The position numbers and the translations under genes are program-made. The notes under the pieces are model-generated. The model was not told where the DNA came from. It did not search any database and saw only the letters and a list, made by a program, of their open reading frames with translations. Below are positions 30,104-40,569 of a stretch of DNA of 64,000 nucleotides, one piece after another; the stretch's first letter is position 1, and each line of letters opens with the position of its first letter. The DNA is from Actibacterium mucosum KCTC 23349 (GTDB lineage: Bacteria; Pseudomonadota; Alphaproteobacteria; Rhodobacterales; Rhodobacteraceae): contig NZ_JFKE01000001.1 in NCBI RefSeq assembly GCF_000647975.1, positions 558,001 through 622,000 of the forward strand, written 5' to 3'.

Positions 30104-30129
30104 CCCGGGCCGCGTGCCCGGGTTTTTTT
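30104..30129 (+). terminator. Rho-independent terminator after the response regulator
   Basis: CCCGGGC (30104-30110) pairs with GCCCGGG (30116-30122) around CGCGT and is followed by seven T residues (30123-30129). It separates the response regulator from xth. Confidence 0.9.
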
Positions 30130-30213
30130 ATGTCGGCATGTGGCAGCTTCCGGGTTGAGGCACTGCAGCGCAGCGGCTAGCGTGGCCAAGCCTTTAGAAA
30201 TGTGAGCCCAGTC

Positions 30214-31002
30214 ATGCCTTTCACCCTTGCCACATGGAACATCAACTCGGTCCGCCTGCGCGAACCTATTGTTCTGAAGCTTCTGCAGGAAGAAGCGCCC
30301 GATGTTTTGTGCCTGCAAGAGTGCAAGAGCCCGGTTGAAAAAATCCCAACCGAAGGTTTCGCCGCGCTGGGCTACACCCATCTCGTGGCACGCGGGCAAA
30401 AGGGGTATAACGGCGTGGCGATCCTGTCGAAACTGCCGATAGAGGATGTGGGTGACAAGGATTTTGCTGATCTAGGCCACGCGCGCCACGTTGCCGGGCG
30501 GTTGGAAGACGGCACGGTAATCCACAATTTCTATGTACCGGCCGGCGGTGACGTTCCGGATCGGGAGCAGAACGAGAAATTTGGCCAGAAACTCGACTAT
30601 CTCACCGACATGCGCGACTGGTTCCATGCGGAAAAGCCGGAAAAGTCGATCCTTGTCGGCGATCTGAACATCGCCCCGCGTGAAGACGATGTGTGGAGCC
30701 ACAAACAGCTGTTGAAAGTGGTCAGCCACACGCCGGTCGAGGTTGAACAGCTGGCAGAAACGCAGGATGCCGGCGGCTGGGTTGATGTGACACGCGCTGA
30801 TATCCCCGAGGGGAAGCTTTACAGCTGGTGGTCTTATCGCGCCCGTGACTGGGATGCGGCGGACAAGGGGCGGCGCTTGGATCACGTCTGGGCCACGCCA
30901 GATATCAGCAATGCCGCCCATTCAAGTCGCGTTTACCGGGACGCACGCGGGTGGGAAAAACCCTCGGACCACGCACCGGTGTTTGCAACCTTTGACCTCT
31001 AG
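30214..31002 (+). CDS. xthA: Exodeoxyribonuclease III
   Basis: This AP endonuclease and 3'-5' exonuclease works in base-excision repair. The 262-residue protein shows the metal-dependent phosphodiesterase motifs ATWNINSVR, CLQECK, a catalytic Tyr in NFYVPAGG, LVGDLNIAPRE, RRLDHVWAT and the closing SDHAPVFA. The ATG at 30214 is chosen over 30202 because conserved sequence begins with PFTLATWN. Its stop overlaps the convergent SGNH hydrolase gene by 4 bases. Confidence 0.95.
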   Translation: MPFTLATWNINSVRLREPIVLKLLQEEAPDVLCLQECKSPVEKIPTEGFAALGYTHLVARGQKGYNGVAILSKLPIEDVGDKDFADLGHARHVAGRLEDGTVIHNFYVPAGGDVPDREQNEKFGQKLDYLTDMRDWFHAEKPEKSILVGDLNIAPREDDVWSHKQLLKVVSHTPVEVEQLAETQDAGGWVDVTRADIPEGKLYSWWSYRARDWDAADKGRRLDHVWATPDISNAAHSSRVYRDARGWEKPSDHAPVFATFDL

Positions 31003-31634
31003 GTCAGCATCGTCCCAAGCTTTTCTGCCACGGCGTTACCCAATGCGGCATGTGCCTCGGCTCCAAAATGAATGCCGTCGATATCTGACGTTTCAATCAC
31101 TGCGCCGGCATCCATGAACTCTGCGCCGCGCTTGTCGGCCAACTCTGCATAAAGGCCCGGCAATGCGGCACTTTTCTTGGCCGCGCCAAGGAATTCGCCT
31201 GCCAACAGACCAACTTCCCGCACGGCCGGTGGCGAGATCAGCAAGACCTTGAACCCTTCATGACGATCCTGCAGTTCGTCGCCCAAAGCCATGTCCAGAA
31301 GCGCCGCGATTCCGGCGGTGATCATCGACGCGTCAGCACCAAACCGGGTCTTTTGATCGTTGGTGCCCAACATCAATGTCATCACATCAATGGGGCCGTG
31401 GCTGCGCAAGGCGATGTTCAACCCTTCGCGTCCGTCCATATAGGCACCCATCACCGGGTCCGGAAACTGCGCCGTGCGGCCCGGCAATCCGGCCTCGATC
31501 AGCTCCCATTCCAGCCGCCGTGCGGCAACGCCCGGCCACCGTTTGCGTGGCCCCAGCCGCCGCCGCTCGCCGCGCTTTGCGATGGGCAGGCTGCCATGGG
31601 TGTTGCTGTCCCCAAAGGTCAGAAGTGTCGGCAT
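30999..31634 (-). CDS. SGNH/GDSL-type hydrolase
   Basis: The 211-residue protein has the SGNH blocks: block I TFGDSNTHG with the nucleophile Ser, block III LGTNDQK with the oxyanion Asn, and block V DGIHFGAEAH with the catalytic Asp and His. These enzymes are esterases or deacylases. The substrate is unknown. No signal peptide is present with the start at 31634, which is preceded by AGAAAGGA. The gene is divergent from the thioredoxin-like gene. Confidence 0.88.
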   Translation of the reverse strand: MPTLLTFGDSNTHGSLPIAKRGERRRLGPRKRWPGVAARRLEWELIEAGLPGRTAQFPDPVMGAYMDGREGLNIALRSHGPIDVMTLMLGTNDQKTRFGADASMITAGIAALLDMALGDELQDRHEGFKVLLISPPAVREVGLLAGEFLGAAKKSAALPGLYAELADKRGAEFMDAGAVIETSDIDGIHFGAEAHAALGNAVAEKLGTMLT

Positions 31635-31721
31635 GTTGGGGGTCCTTTCTGAAATGGTCTTGGCCTTTTGCGCAAGGATGCGCATATAGGGGGCAACATA
31701 CCAAGATTATTGGGGACGAAC

Positions 31722-32645
31722 ATGCTGGAACTTGGCGCCGAGAACACTTCACCCGCTGATGCGGACCTGATCAAGGACGTGGGAGAAGCGACGTTCATGC
31801 AAGACGTGGTCGAGGCCAGCCGCGAAACTCCGGTGATCGTTGATTTCTGGGCACCTTGGTGTGGGCCATGCAAGACGCTGGGGCCCATGCTGGAAGCCGC
31901 GGTAACTGCCGCCGGTGGTCGGGTCAAAATGGCCAAGATCGACGTGGATCAAAACCAGCGCCTTGTGCAGATGCTGGCGCAGCAGGGCCTGCCCATGCAG
32001 TCGATCCCCACGGTTGTGGCCTTTCATAACGGCCAGATCGCAGACATGTTCCAAGGTGCGTTGCCGCAATCCGAACTGACGGCGTTTGTGGATCGGGTTG
32101 CCGCGCTGGGCGGCGATGGTGGTCTTTCAGAAGCCATTGAAGCGGCCGAGGCAATGCTGGCCGAAGGGGCCGCGTCAGACGCCGCACAGACCTTTGCCGC
32201 CATTCTTGGCGAAGACGCCTCGAACGCCGCCGCATATGGGGGACTGATCCGCGCCCACCTTGCGTTGAATGACCTGGAAAACGCGCAACAGTTCCTTGAT
32301 GGTGCCCCCGCCGAGCTTGCGGAAACGCCCGAGGTTGAGGCCGCGCGCGCACAGCTGGAATTGGCGCGTCAGGCTGCCGATGCGGGCCCTGTGGCCGAAC
32401 TGCGTAGCGCGGTAGAGGCCAACCCCGACGACATGCAAACCCGTCTGGATCTGGCGCAGGCTTTGCATGCGGCGGGTGACGTTTCGGATGCCATCGACGA
32501 ACTTCTTGAAATGTTCCGGCGCGACCGTGAATGGAACGATGGGGCCGCCAAGGCGCAATTGTTCACAATCTTTGATGCGCTCAAGCCCGAGGACCCGCTG
32601 GTTCTGTCAGGTCGCCGCCGCCTGTCGTCGATGATATTTGCCTGA
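31722..32645 (+). CDS. Thioredoxin-TPR chaperedoxin (CnoX/YbbN-like)
   Basis: The 307-residue cytoplasmic protein joins an N-terminal thioredoxin domain (VDFWAPWCGPCK, active cysteines 47 and 50) to a helical tail of TPR-type repeats (AEAMLAEGAASDAAQ, ARAQLELARQA, LAQALHAAGDVSDAIDELL). This is the CnoX architecture, which in E. coli holds unfolded proteins under oxidative stress. Unlike E. coli CnoX it retains both active cysteines, so it could also be a reductase. The start at 31722 follows GGGGAC. Confidence 0.92.
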   Translation: MLELGAENTSPADADLIKDVGEATFMQDVVEASRETPVIVDFWAPWCGPCKTLGPMLEAAVTAAGGRVKMAKIDVDQNQRLVQMLAQQGLPMQSIPTVVAFHNGQIADMFQGALPQSELTAFVDRVAALGGDGGLSEAIEAAEAMLAEGAASDAAQTFAAILGEDASNAAAYGGLIRAHLALNDLENAQQFLDGAPAELAETPEVEAARAQLELARQAADAGPVAELRSAVEANPDDMQTRLDLAQALHAAGDVSDAIDELLEMFRRDREWNDGAAKAQLFTIFDALKPEDPLVLSGRRRLSSMIFA

Positions 32646-32672
32646 CGCCCATTCCGGGCTATCGTGTAGGCC

Positions 32673-33308
32673 ATGTTCACTTCTGCGGACCTTCCCCAGA
32701 CGATCCCGGTTTTTCCGCTGCCTGGCGCGCTGCTTTTGCCGCGCGGCCGGCTGCCGCTGCAGATATTTGAACCGCGCTATCTGGCCATGCTGGACGATAC
32801 TCTGAAAACCTCGCATCGGCTGATTGGAATGATTCAGCCTTTGGGTCGTGACGGTGACGCATTGCACAAGGTCGGCTGCGCGGGGCGTGTGACCGGGTTC
32901 AACGAAACCGATGATGGTCGCTATATGATCTCGTTGACCGGCGTATCGCGGTTTCAGGTCCTGCAGGAAGAGCCCGGATTCACCCCGTATCGCAGGGCGC
33001 AGGTCGCCTGGGACGGTTTTGCCCGTGATTTGGGTGGCCCGGAACATGATGACGGGTTCGACCGCCCGGTATTCCTTGCGCTATTGTCAAAATACTTCAA
33101 CGAGACCGGTCTTTCGACCGATTGGGACAGTCTTAAGGAAGCCGACGAAGAGCTGATGATAAACGCGTTGTCGATGATGTGCCCGTTCGAGCCCGAGGAC
33201 AAGCAGGCGCTGTTGCAGGCCGCAACGTTGGCTGAGCGGCGAAAAACAATGACCACGCTGATAGAATTTGCACTGCTGGCGGGCGGCGACAAAGAGGTGT
33301 TGCAATGA
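32673..33308 (+). CDS. Lon N-terminal (substrate-binding) domain protein
   Basis: The 211-residue protein corresponds to the N-terminal PUA-like domain of Lon protease ([28 protein letters not shown]) with a short helical tail and no ATPase or protease part. Such stand-alone proteins are common in proteobacteria with unknown role. Downstream overlap of 4 bases with the Trm112 gene and 27 bases from the chaperedoxin suggest a three-gene unit linked to protein quality control. Confidence 0.88.
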   Translation: MFTSADLPQTIPVFPLPGALLLPRGRLPLQIFEPRYLAMLDDTLKTSHRLIGMIQPLGRDGDALHKVGCAGRVTGFNETDDGRYMISLTGVSRFQVLQEEPGFTPYRRAQVAWDGFARDLGGPEHDDGFDRPVFLALLSKYFNETGLSTDWDSLKEADEELMINALSMMCPFEPEDKQALLQAATLAERRKTMTTLIEFALLAGGDKEVLQ

Positions 33309-33487
33309 GCGAAACCACCAAGACCGATCGCCGCATGCTGGAGGCGCTGGTTTGCCCGCTGACACAGGACACGTTGAGGTTTGACGCGGACACCCAAGAA
33401 CTGATCTCGAAGACAGCCGGTTTGGCCTATCCGATCCGCAATGGTATCCCGATCCTGCTGGTCGATGAGGCGCGGCAACTGGACTAA
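33305..33487 (+). CDS. Trm112-family protein
   Basis: This 60-residue protein has the Trm112/UPF0434 pattern: LEALVCPLT near the start and [19 protein letters not shown] at the end. In other organisms such proteins activate methyltransferases by direct binding. Only one cysteine of the usual zinc set is present, as in many bacterial members. It overlaps the previous gene by 4 bases and its own stop overlaps the convergent UbiH-family gene by 4 bases. Confidence 0.9.
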   Translation: MSETTKTDRRMLEALVCPLTQDTLRFDADTQELISKTAGLAYPIRNGIPILLVDEARQLD

Positions 33488-34707
33488 AGCGGCTTGGCCT
33501 GCAGCAGTCTCGGCCGGTCCCCGGACAGGCCCGCGGCCTCGCGTATCAGGCGGCGGCGCAATCCTGGCAACGCGTTTGTGACACTCAACCCTGCCGCGCC
33601 AATGGCCCGGATCGCCGGCATGCGGCTGGAAAAGACCCGGTTGACCACATCCGATCCCAACCCGATTGCCGCGCTGTCAAAACGGCGCCAGCCGGCGTAG
33701 CGGCTTAGCACGGCTTCGGTGCCCAAGTCCTCGCCACGCCGTTTCGCGTCCACAATGACCTCGGCCAATGCGGCCACATCGCGCAGGCCAAGGTTCAGCC
33801 CTTGCCCCGCGATCGGGTGTACGCCGTGGGCCGCGTCCCCCACCAGCGCGACGCGTGGACCGTGGATTGCCTGGGCCAATGTGAGGTTCAAAGGATAACT
33901 GAACCGCGCGCCAGCCAGCCCGATCTGTCCCAGGAAATCGCCGAACCGAGGGCGCAATGCTGTCAGAAATGCCGTGTCATCCATCTTGGCCAAGGCATCG
34001 GCTTGCGCGCGCTCTTCGCTCCACACGATAGAACTGCGGTTGCCCTGCAACGGCAGGATGGCGAATGGGCCACCGGGCAGGAACAGCTGATGCGCGGTGC
34101 CGCGATGCGGGCGTTCGTGATCAATCGCGCAGACCAGAGCAGTCTGGCCGTAATCCCATCCCTGACGTGTGATCCCGGTGCGTTGCGCGGTAGAGCTTTT
34201 CCGCCCGTCACAGCCAACCAGCAATCGCGCCATGATCTGCTGCCCGGATGCCAGCGTGACCCGCACCCCGGCAGCCAGGGCCTCGTGATCCGTAACCGTG
34301 TTGCGCAGGCAATCGATGCCCGCGGCTTCGTCCAGCGCATCCAGCAGGGCAGGGCGCAAATGCCGGTCTTCCACCATAAAGCCCATGGGGCCTTCCTCGA
34401 TCTCGGCATGGTCGAAATCCAGCGAAAAAGGCGACGCGCCTTGCCCGGCATGCCCCTCGCCGATCTGCACGTGCAGAATTGGCTGCGCTTTGTCGGCAAC
34501 GGCGGGCCAGACACCCACCGCGGCCAGCAGGTTGCGTGAGCCATGGGCCAGCGCATAGGCGCGCCCGTCGAAATCGTCGGCTTTTCGGTCGGCTCGTTTG
34601 GCCGGGTCCACCAGCGTCACCCGCAGGCCGGCGCCCGCCAGCGCCAAGGCCAGGGCCGGGCCGTTCAACCCGCCACCGGCAATCACGATATCGGAATCAA
34701 AATCCAT
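33484..34707 (-). CDS. UbiH/UbiF-family FAD-dependent hydroxylase
   Basis: This 407-residue flavoprotein monooxygenase likely hydroxylates a ubiquinone precursor ring. It has the N-terminal FAD motif [19 protein letters not shown], the DG motif in [10 protein letters not shown], and [21 protein letters not shown] binding FAD ribityl. The C-terminal [10 protein letters not shown] segment is typical of UbiH/F. Which ring position it acts on cannot be decided. It is divergent from the amidase. Confidence 0.9.
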   Translation of the reverse strand: MDFDSDIVIAGGGLNGPALALALAGAGLRVTLVDPAKRADRKADDFDGRAYALAHGSRNLLAAVGVWPAVADKAQPILHVQIGEGHAGQGASPFSLDFDHAEIEEGPMGFMVEDRHLRPALLDALDEAAGIDCLRNTVTDHEALAAGVRVTLASGQQIMARLLVGCDGRKSSTAQRTGITRQGWDYGQTALVCAIDHERPHRGTAHQLFLPGGPFAILPLQGNRSSIVWSEERAQADALAKMDDTAFLTALRPRFGDFLGQIGLAGARFSYPLNLTLAQAIHGPRVALVGDAAHGVHPIAGQGLNLGLRDVAALAEVIVDAKRRGEDLGTEAVLSRYAGWRRFDSAAIGLGSDVVNRVFSSRMPAIRAIGAAGLSVTNALPGLRRRLIREAAGLSGDRPRLLQAKPL

Positions 34708-34787
34708 GGCCGCACTATGCGCGCATTGGCGGGATTGTCCATGTGCGCTGTCGCCGCTAGGCTGCGCGCAAAGAGCGGGGGCAGGGC

Positions 34788-36119
34788 ATGAGCAACAACT
34801 GGCAAAGTATGGGTGCGGCGGAACTGGGCCGGGGGATCGACGCGGGCGAGATCGACCCGGTCACGCTGGCCGAGCATTTCCTCGACGCCATCGACGCCCA
34901 TGACCTTGGCCCCTTGATCTATGCGCGCACGATGCGCACGCGCACCTTGGCCGAAGCACAGGCCGCCGCGGCGCGCGCGCGGTCCGGCCTGCGCTTTGGT
35001 CCGCTGGACGGCGTGCCGGTCAGTTGGAAAGACCTTTTCGATACAGCGGCTGTGGCAACCGAGGCCGGCAGCGCCCTGTTGGCGGGCCGCACCCCGGCGC
35101 AAGACGCCGAAGTTTTGCGCCGCGCTACGCTGAGGGGCAGCGTATGCCTTGGCAAAACCCACATGTCTGAACTTGCCTTTTCCGGGCTGGGCCTGAACCC
35201 GATTACGGCAACACCACCTTGCATAAACGACGCGGGCGCGGTGCCTGGTGGCTCGTCTTCAGGGGCAGCAGCCTCGGTCGCACACGGTTTAGCGCCGATG
35301 GCGATGGGCTCGGACACTGGCGGTTCGGTGCGCATTCCCGCGGCGTGGAATGACCTTGTAGGGTTGAAAACCACCCCCGGACTGTTGCCCCTGACCGGGG
35401 TGGTGCCACTGGCCGCCAAGTTTGACACAATCGGCCCGCTGGCCCGCAATGTCGAAGATGCCGCGTTGGGATTTGCGATGATGGCGGGCATCAAGGCCCC
35501 GGATCTTCGTGAATGCAGCTTGAACGGTGTGCGGCTGCTGTCCTTGCGCACTGTGGCGCAGGATGACCTGCGTGACGCTCCACGTGCGGCCTATGAAAAC
35601 GCCGTTATGCGGCTGGAGACAGCGGGCGCGCATGTTTCTCATGCTGAAATCCCGCAAGTCGCTGATGCGATGGACCTGACCGGTGTGCTTTACGCGACCG
35701 AGGCTTATGGCACATGGAAAGACGTCATCGAAGACGCGCCTGACAAGATGTTTCCCGAAATCCTCGCCCGGTTCCGTGGAGGCGCACAATACTCGGGCCC
35801 CGATTATGTGGCAGCTTGGCTGGCCTTGGATCGTCTGCGCCGCGAATACCTTGCCGCAACCGCCCGTTACGATGCCGTGATCCTGCCAACCGCGCCCAAT
35901 CTGCCGCCCAACAAGGCGCGGCTGGAAACCGACAGTGACTATTACGTCACCGAAAACCTGCTGACCCTGCGCAACACGCGGATCGGAAACCTGATGGGAC
36001 TGGCCGGGCTAACCCTGCCCACCGGAGTGCCGTCCACAGGCATCATGTTCCTGACCCCACCAAATTCCGAGGCCCGCCTGTTGCGCCTTGGCGCGGCGGC
36101 CGAAGCGGCCTTGGCCTGA
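34788..36119 (+). CDS. Amidase (Ser-cisSer-Lys family)
   Basis: The 443-residue protein carries the amidase-signature triad: Lys81 in VSWKDLFD, the cis-Ser in VPGGSSSGAAASVA (about 157) and the nucleophile Ser180 in GSDTGGSVRIPA. It has no signal peptide and is not part of a gatCAB cluster, so it is more likely a catabolic amidase than the tRNA amidotransferase subunit. The substrate is unknown. A bulged hairpin with TTTT follows. Confidence 0.9.
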   Translation: MSNNWQSMGAAELGRGIDAGEIDPVTLAEHFLDAIDAHDLGPLIYARTMRTRTLAEAQAAAARARSGLRFGPLDGVPVSWKDLFDTAAVATEAGSALLAGRTPAQDAEVLRRATLRGSVCLGKTHMSELAFSGLGLNPITATPPCINDAGAVPGGSSSGAAASVAHGLAPMAMGSDTGGSVRIPAAWNDLVGLKTTPGLLPLTGVVPLAAKFDTIGPLARNVEDAALGFAMMAGIKAPDLRECSLNGVRLLSLRTVAQDDLRDAPRAAYENAVMRLETAGAHVSHAEIPQVADAMDLTGVLYATEAYGTWKDVIEDAPDKMFPEILARFRGGAQYSGPDYVAAWLALDRLRREYLAATARYDAVILPTAPNLPPNKARLETDSDYYVTENLLTLRNTRIGNLMGLAGLTLPTGVPSTGIMFLTPPNSEARLLRLGAAAEAALA

Positions 36120-36165
36120 ACCCCGTATACCCAGCCGGTTAACAGCGCCGAAGGCGCCCGGCTGA

Positions 36166-36197
36166 TCGCCAGACCGCCCGGAAGGGCTGGCGATTTT
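36166..36197 (+). terminator. Probable terminator after the amidase gene
   Basis: TCGCCA and GCCC on the left pair with GGGC and TGGCGA on the right around a GGAA tetraloop, leaving a 4-base GACC bulge, and TTTT follows at 36194-36197. Another stem, CAGCCGG with CCGGCTG, lies just upstream at 36132-36164. Confidence 0.5.
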
Positions 36198-36441
36198 GCT
36201 TGGGGCCGCACCTGGGCAAATCCGACAGATGCGAGTTGCCGCCATAAAGTGCACTGAAACCCCTGTAGGATCGCCAACCCGCGGTCTTTCCCGGCTTGCC
36301 GCAGCCTTGGCCCGCCAGCGCCGGCAAAACCCATCCACAGGAAAATTCCGCGTTTTTCTGGACCAACACGCCAACTGTCTGTATTCTATAACTAACGGGG
36401 CGTAATGACTCCGAAGAATGAGGCAGATAGAGCAGGTCCCG
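36198..36441. other. Non-coding stretch before the aminotransferase
   Basis: With the amidase trailer, this makes about 320 bases without a convincing gene. Open frames here have no ribosome site and a composition unlike proteins. The last 70 bases are more AT-rich (around TGTATTCTATAACTAAC) and probably hold the promoter of the aminotransferase-ftsK unit. Confidence 0.5.
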
Positions 36442-37623
36442 ATGGACTTTCCCAAGCGGTTTTCAGAACTGCCAGAATACGCGTTTCCGCGTCTGAGGCA
36501 GCTATTGGATGGTCATACGCCGGGCGGCGACGTGATCCGCATGTCCATTGGCGAGCCGAAACATGCGTTTCCGCCATGGATCACCGAGATTATTGCCGAA
36601 AACGCCGCTGGTTTCGGGAACTACCCGCCAAATGACGGCGCGCCGGAACTTCTGGCGGCGATGGCGGATTGGGTTGGCCGCCGGTTTGACACCAAGATCG
36701 ACCCCGAGACCGAGATTTTGGCGCTCAACGGCACGCGCGAGGGGCTGTTCAACGCCTGTATCGCGCTCAGCCCCGAGGAAAAGCGCGGCCAAAAGCCGGT
36801 CGTTCTGCTGCCCAACCCGTTCTACCAATGCTATGCCGTGGCCGCCCTGACTGCCGGGGCCGAGCCGGTTTACCTGCCCGCCGATCCCGAAAACGGCTTT
36901 TTGCCTGATTTCCACGCGGTGGCATCCGAGGTGCTGGACCGCACGACGGTGGCGTACCTCTGTTCGCCCTCGAACCCGCAGGGTGCGGTTGCGTCCAAGG
37001 AATACTGGGCCGACCTCATCGCCTTGGCCGAACAGCACGATTTCCGCATCTTCGCCGACGAATGTTACTCCGAGATCTACCGCGACACCCCACCACCCGG
37101 TGCCATTCAGGTGGCGCGCCAGGTGGGTGCCGATCCGGAACGGGTCGCGATTTTCCATTCATTGTCGAAACGGTCGAACCTGCCGGGGTTGCGTTCCGGT
37201 TTTGTGGCCAGCGGCCCGCGCAACATCCGCGCGCTGAAGCAGCTGCGCGCCTATGCGGGCTCGCCCTTGCCGCTGCCATTGCAACGCGCCGCAGAACGGC
37301 TTTGGGCGGACGAGGTGCATGTAGAGGAAAACCGCGCGCTTTATGCTGAGAAATTCGAAGCCGCCGACCGCATCCTTGGTAACGTACCGGGTTATCGCCC
37401 GCCCGAGGCCGGGTTCTTTCTGTGGCTGCCCGTCGAAGATGGCGAGGCCGCAACCGTCAAGCTCTGGACCGAAACCGGGGTGATGGTTTTGCCGGGTGGC
37501 TATCTGGCGCGTGACGCGGATGGGCACAATCCGGGCACACATTATATCCGGGCCGCTCTGGTGGCCCCAATGACAGAAACGCAGCGCGGGCTGACAGCCA
37601 TCCGCGACTGTTTGTACAGGTAA
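36442..37623 (+). CDS. dapC: Class I/II aminotransferase, DapC-like
   Basis: The 393-residue PLP enzyme probably acts as succinyldiaminopimelate transaminase in lysine and peptidoglycan precursor synthesis. It shows LNGTREGLFNA, the PNPFYQCY segment, CSPSNPQGAV, the aspartate of IFADECYSEIY and the PLP lysine in FHSLSKRSNLPGLRSGF. The ATG at 36442 is preferred over 36418 because AGGTCC stands before it and homologous sequence begins with MDFPKRF. It is 12 bases ahead of ftsK. Confidence 0.88.
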   Translation: MDFPKRFSELPEYAFPRLRQLLDGHTPGGDVIRMSIGEPKHAFPPWITEIIAENAAGFGNYPPNDGAPELLAAMADWVGRRFDTKIDPETEILALNGTREGLFNACIALSPEEKRGQKPVVLLPNPFYQCYAVAALTAGAEPVYLPADPENGFLPDFHAVASEVLDRTTVAYLCSPSNPQGAVASKEYWADLIALAEQHDFRIFADECYSEIYRDTPPPGAIQVARQVGADPERVAIFHSLSKRSNLPGLRSGFVASGPRNIRALKQLRAYAGSPLPLPLQRAAERLWADEVHVEENRALYAEKFEAADRILGNVPGYRPPEAGFFLWLPVEDGEAATVKLWTETGVMVLPGGYLARDADGHNPGTHYIRAALVAPMTETQRGLTAIRDCLYR

Positions 37624-37635
37624 GAGGGGGAGGCC

Positions 37636-40500
37636 ATGGCATCCTTTCAGGCGAAACAACGCGATCCGCTTTTTGATAGCAAAACACAGGCTTTTATCGA
37701 ACAGCGCGGCAAAGAGCTGATCGGTATTTGCTTGCTGATCGCGGCGCTGATCGTGACGCTGATGTATGGCACGTTCGACCCCGAAGACCCCGGGTTCTTT
37801 GCAGCCACGGACGCGCCGGTACACAATGCGATGGGCACATTGGGCGCTACAATTGCCTCTGCCACGTTGCGGGTCTTTGGTGCGGGGGTCTGGTTTTTGC
37901 CGCTGGCGCTTGCCGTCTGGGGAACCCGTCTGATCGCGCATGTTGGCGAAGACCGGGTGCTGATCAGCGCGTTTTTCCTTTTGCCGACGATCCTGTTGGC
38001 GACCTATGGATACACCCATACCACCGATCCCGGCCTGGGTTTCTGGGCGCATTACGGTGAAGGGGGCGAACTGGGCGAAATGATCGCCGCGCTGTTCGTT
38101 ACGCTGTTGCCGTTTTCGGCTGCGCTGTCGATCAAGATTGTCTCGCTGGTGGTCTTTGCGCTGTTGGTTTTGGCGGGTGCTTGGGTGCTGGGTGTCAATC
38201 GCCGCGAATGGCGTATCTTTGCCCGCTTTCTTCTGGTTGGCGTGATCACAATTTACGCCACCGTTCGGTTCCTGCTTAGCCGCGGGGCCGTGGGGGCGGT
38301 CAACGGCGCACAGACAATGCACCGCGTACATCGCGAACGCCGCGCAGCAAAGGTTGCAGCCGCCGAGGCCGAACCTGTTGTGCACCGCGCCGGGGTGGAA
38401 CCCGAATATGATCCCGAGCCTGCGCCGCAACCGGGCCTTTTTGCCCGCGTTGGCGTGCCGTTCCGCCGTGCACCCGATCCCGAACCCGAGCTGGTTGAAC
38501 CCACCGCCCATCTGGGCGATGCCCCGTCCGTTTCCGAGGATCACATCCGCGCCCGTATCGCTGACGTTGTGCGTAACCGCGCCGCACAGGGCAAGGTGGT
38601 CGCTCCCCCGCCGACCGGGCGGGCCGAGCCGCCTTTGATGGCTGCCGAAGCGCATTCGATCGCCAGCGCCGCCGTCGCACGGCGCCGGGGCCCCAAACCG
38701 CTGATTGCGGATACCGCACCCAAATACGCACCACCCCCGCAGCCACTGGCGGCAGACGAACCGTTGGCTGACGCGCCGATGCCAGTGGTCGAAGACAGCA
38801 TGCCGGTGCCCGAAAACCCCGAGTTCGAAAACATCGCACCGCCGCAGCCGGTTCAGCGACCCAGCTTTGCCGCACCTGCGGTTACGCGCCAATCGGTTGT
38901 TCAGCATCCGCCGAAGAAACCCGTACAGCCGTCCCGCCAGGCCCAGGCCGAAGCGCAACCCCAATTGATGTTTGACGAGGCCGCCACCCAATACGAACAC
39001 CCGCCGCTGGCCCTGCTGACCAACCCGACCACCATCGAGCGCCACCACCTCAGCGACGAAGCGCTGGAGGAAAACGCCCGCATGCTGGAAAACGTGCTGG
39101 AAGATTACGGCGTCAAGGGCGAGATCGTCAGCGTCCGCCCCGGCCCGGTCGTCACCATGTACGAACTTGAACCGGCCCCCGGCCTGAAAGCCAGCCGCGT
39201 GATCGGGCTGGCCGATGATATCGCGCGGTCGATGTCGGCCCTTTCGGCGCGTGTCAGCACCGTTCCCGGCCGCTCGGTCATCGGGATCGAACTGCCCAAC
39301 CTGAACCGCGAGAAAGTGGTTCTGCGCGAGATCCTGTCCAGCCGCGATTTCGGCGATGGCAATCAGCGCCTGCCGCTGGCGCTGGGCAAGGATATCGGCG
39401 GCGATTCCGTGGTGGCCAACTTGGCCAAGATGCCGCATCTGCTGATTGCAGGGACCACGGGGTCGGGTAAGTCGGTGGCGATCAACACCATGATCCTGTC
39501 GCTGCTGTACAAGCTGACGCCCGAGGAATGCCGGTTGATCATGATCGACCCCAAGATGCTGGAACTGTCGGTTTACGATGGCATCCCGCATCTGCTCAGC
39601 CCTGTTGTGACCGACCCGAAAAAGGCCGTTGTGGCGCTGAAATGGGTCGTGGGCGAGATGGAGGACCGGTATCGCAAGATGTCCAAGATGGGTGTGCGCA
39701 ATATCGAGGGCTATAACGGCCGCGTCCGCGACGCTCAGGCCAAGGGCGAGCTGTTCAGCCGTACCGTTCAGACCGGGTTCGACGAGGACACCGGCGAACC
39801 CATCTTCGAGACCGAAGAATTTGCGCCCGAACTGCTGCCCTTTATCGTGGTGGTCGTGGACGAGATGGCCGACCTGATGATGGTTGCCGGCAAAGAGATC
39901 GAGGCCTGCATTCAGCGCCTCGCGCAGATGGCGCGGGCCTCGGGCATTCATCTGATCATGGCCACGCAGCGCCCGTCGGTGGATGTGATCACCGGCACAA
40001 TCAAGGCCAACTTCCCCACCCGGATCAGTTTCCAGGTGACCTCGAAAGTCGACAGCCGCACCATCCTGGGCGAACAAGGCGCCGAGCAACTGCTGGGTAT
40101 GGGCGACATGCTGTATATGGCCGGCGGCTCTAAGATTACCCGCGTGCATGGCCCGTTCGTGTCGGATGAAGAGGTCGAAGAGATCGTGAATTACCTCAAG
40201 GCCTTTGGCCCGCCCGACTATATGTCCGGCGTGGTGGACGGCCCGGACGAGGAAAAGGAAAGCGATATCGACCTTGTGCTGGGTCTGGGCGGCAATACCG
40301 ACGCCGAGGATGCGCTCTATGACACCGCCGTGCAGATCGTGATCAAGGATCGCAAATGTTCGACCTCGTACATCCAGCGCAAGCTGGCCATCGGTTACAA
40401 CAAGGCCGCCCGGCTGGTGGAGCAGATGGAGGAAAACGGTCTGGTCAGCCCCGCCAACCACGTGGGCAAACGCGAAATCCTGGTGCCCGATCAGCAGTAA
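37636..40500 (+). CDS. ftsK: DNA translocase FtsK
   Basis: FtsK pumps chromosome termini through the closing septum. The 954-residue protein has four to five N-terminal membrane helices (to about residue 220), a Pro/Ala/Glu-rich linker (about 230-440), the RecA-type motor with Walker A GTTGSGKS (about 605-612) and Walker [14 protein letters not shown], and a C-terminal gamma winged helix ([21 protein letters not shown]) that reads KOPS-like sites. The ribosome site AGAGGGGGAGG is very strong. It is followed by a long hairpin and lolA. Confidence 0.96.
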   Translation: MASFQAKQRDPLFDSKTQAFIEQRGKELIGICLLIAALIVTLMYGTFDPEDPGFFAATDAPVHNAMGTLGATIASATLRVFGAGVWFLPLALAVWGTRLIAHVGEDRVLISAFFLLPTILLATYGYTHTTDPGLGFWAHYGEGGELGEMIAALFVTLLPFSAALSIKIVSLVVFALLVLAGAWVLGVNRREWRIFARFLLVGVITIYATVRFLLSRGAVGAVNGAQTMHRVHRERRAAKVAAAEAEPVVHRAGVEPEYDPEPAPQPGLFARVGVPFRRAPDPEPELVEPTAHLGDAPSVSEDHIRARIADVVRNRAAQGKVVAPPPTGRAEPPLMAAEAHSIASAAVARRRGPKPLIADTAPKYAPPPQPLAADEPLADAPMPVVEDSMPVPENPEFENIAPPQPVQRPSFAAPAVTRQSVVQHPPKKPVQPSRQAQAEAQPQLMFDEAATQYEHPPLALLTNPTTIERHHLSDEALEENARMLENVLEDYGVKGEIVSVRPGPVVTMYELEPAPGLKASRVIGLADDIARSMSALSARVSTVPGRSVIGIELPNLNREKVVLREILSSRDFGDGNQRLPLALGKDIGGDSVVANLAKMPHLLIAGTTGSGKSVAINTMILSLLYKLTPEECRLIMIDPKMLELSVYDGIPHLLSPVVTDPKKAVVALKWVVGEMEDRYRKMSKMGVRNIEGYNGRVRDAQAKGELFSRTVQTGFDEDTGEPIFETEEFAPELLPFIVVVVDEMADLMMVAGKEIEACIQRLAQMARASGIHLIMATQRPSVDVITGTIKANFPTRISFQVTSKVDSRTILGEQGAEQLLGMGDMLYMAGGSKITRVHGPFVSDEEVEEIVNYLKAFGPPDYMSGVVDGPDEEKESDIDLVLGLGGNTDAEDALYDTAVQIVIKDRKCSTSYIQRKLAIGYNKAARLVEQMEENGLVSPANHVGKREILVPDQQ

Positions 40501-40521
40501 ATTGCAATTCCGCGCGACATT

Positions 40522-40552
40522 GGCCCCGGTGATATGGAATATCATCGGGGCC
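40522..40552 (+). other. Long hairpin between ftsK and lolA
   Basis: A 14-bp stem, GGCCCCGGTGATAT (40522-40535) with ATATCATCGGGGCC (40539-40552), one G-T pair and a 3-base loop, ends 17 bases before the lolA start. Only ATTTTG follows, so it is either a weak ftsK terminator or a leader structure that controls lolA expression. Confidence 0.7.
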
Positions 40553-40569
40553 TCGCTATTTTGAGTAAT

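Noticed and set aside
36132-36164. CAGCCGG/CCGGCTG stem after the amidase as a separate terminator
   Set aside because: It has a large asymmetric bulge and no T-run. The following hairpin with TTTT is the better candidate.
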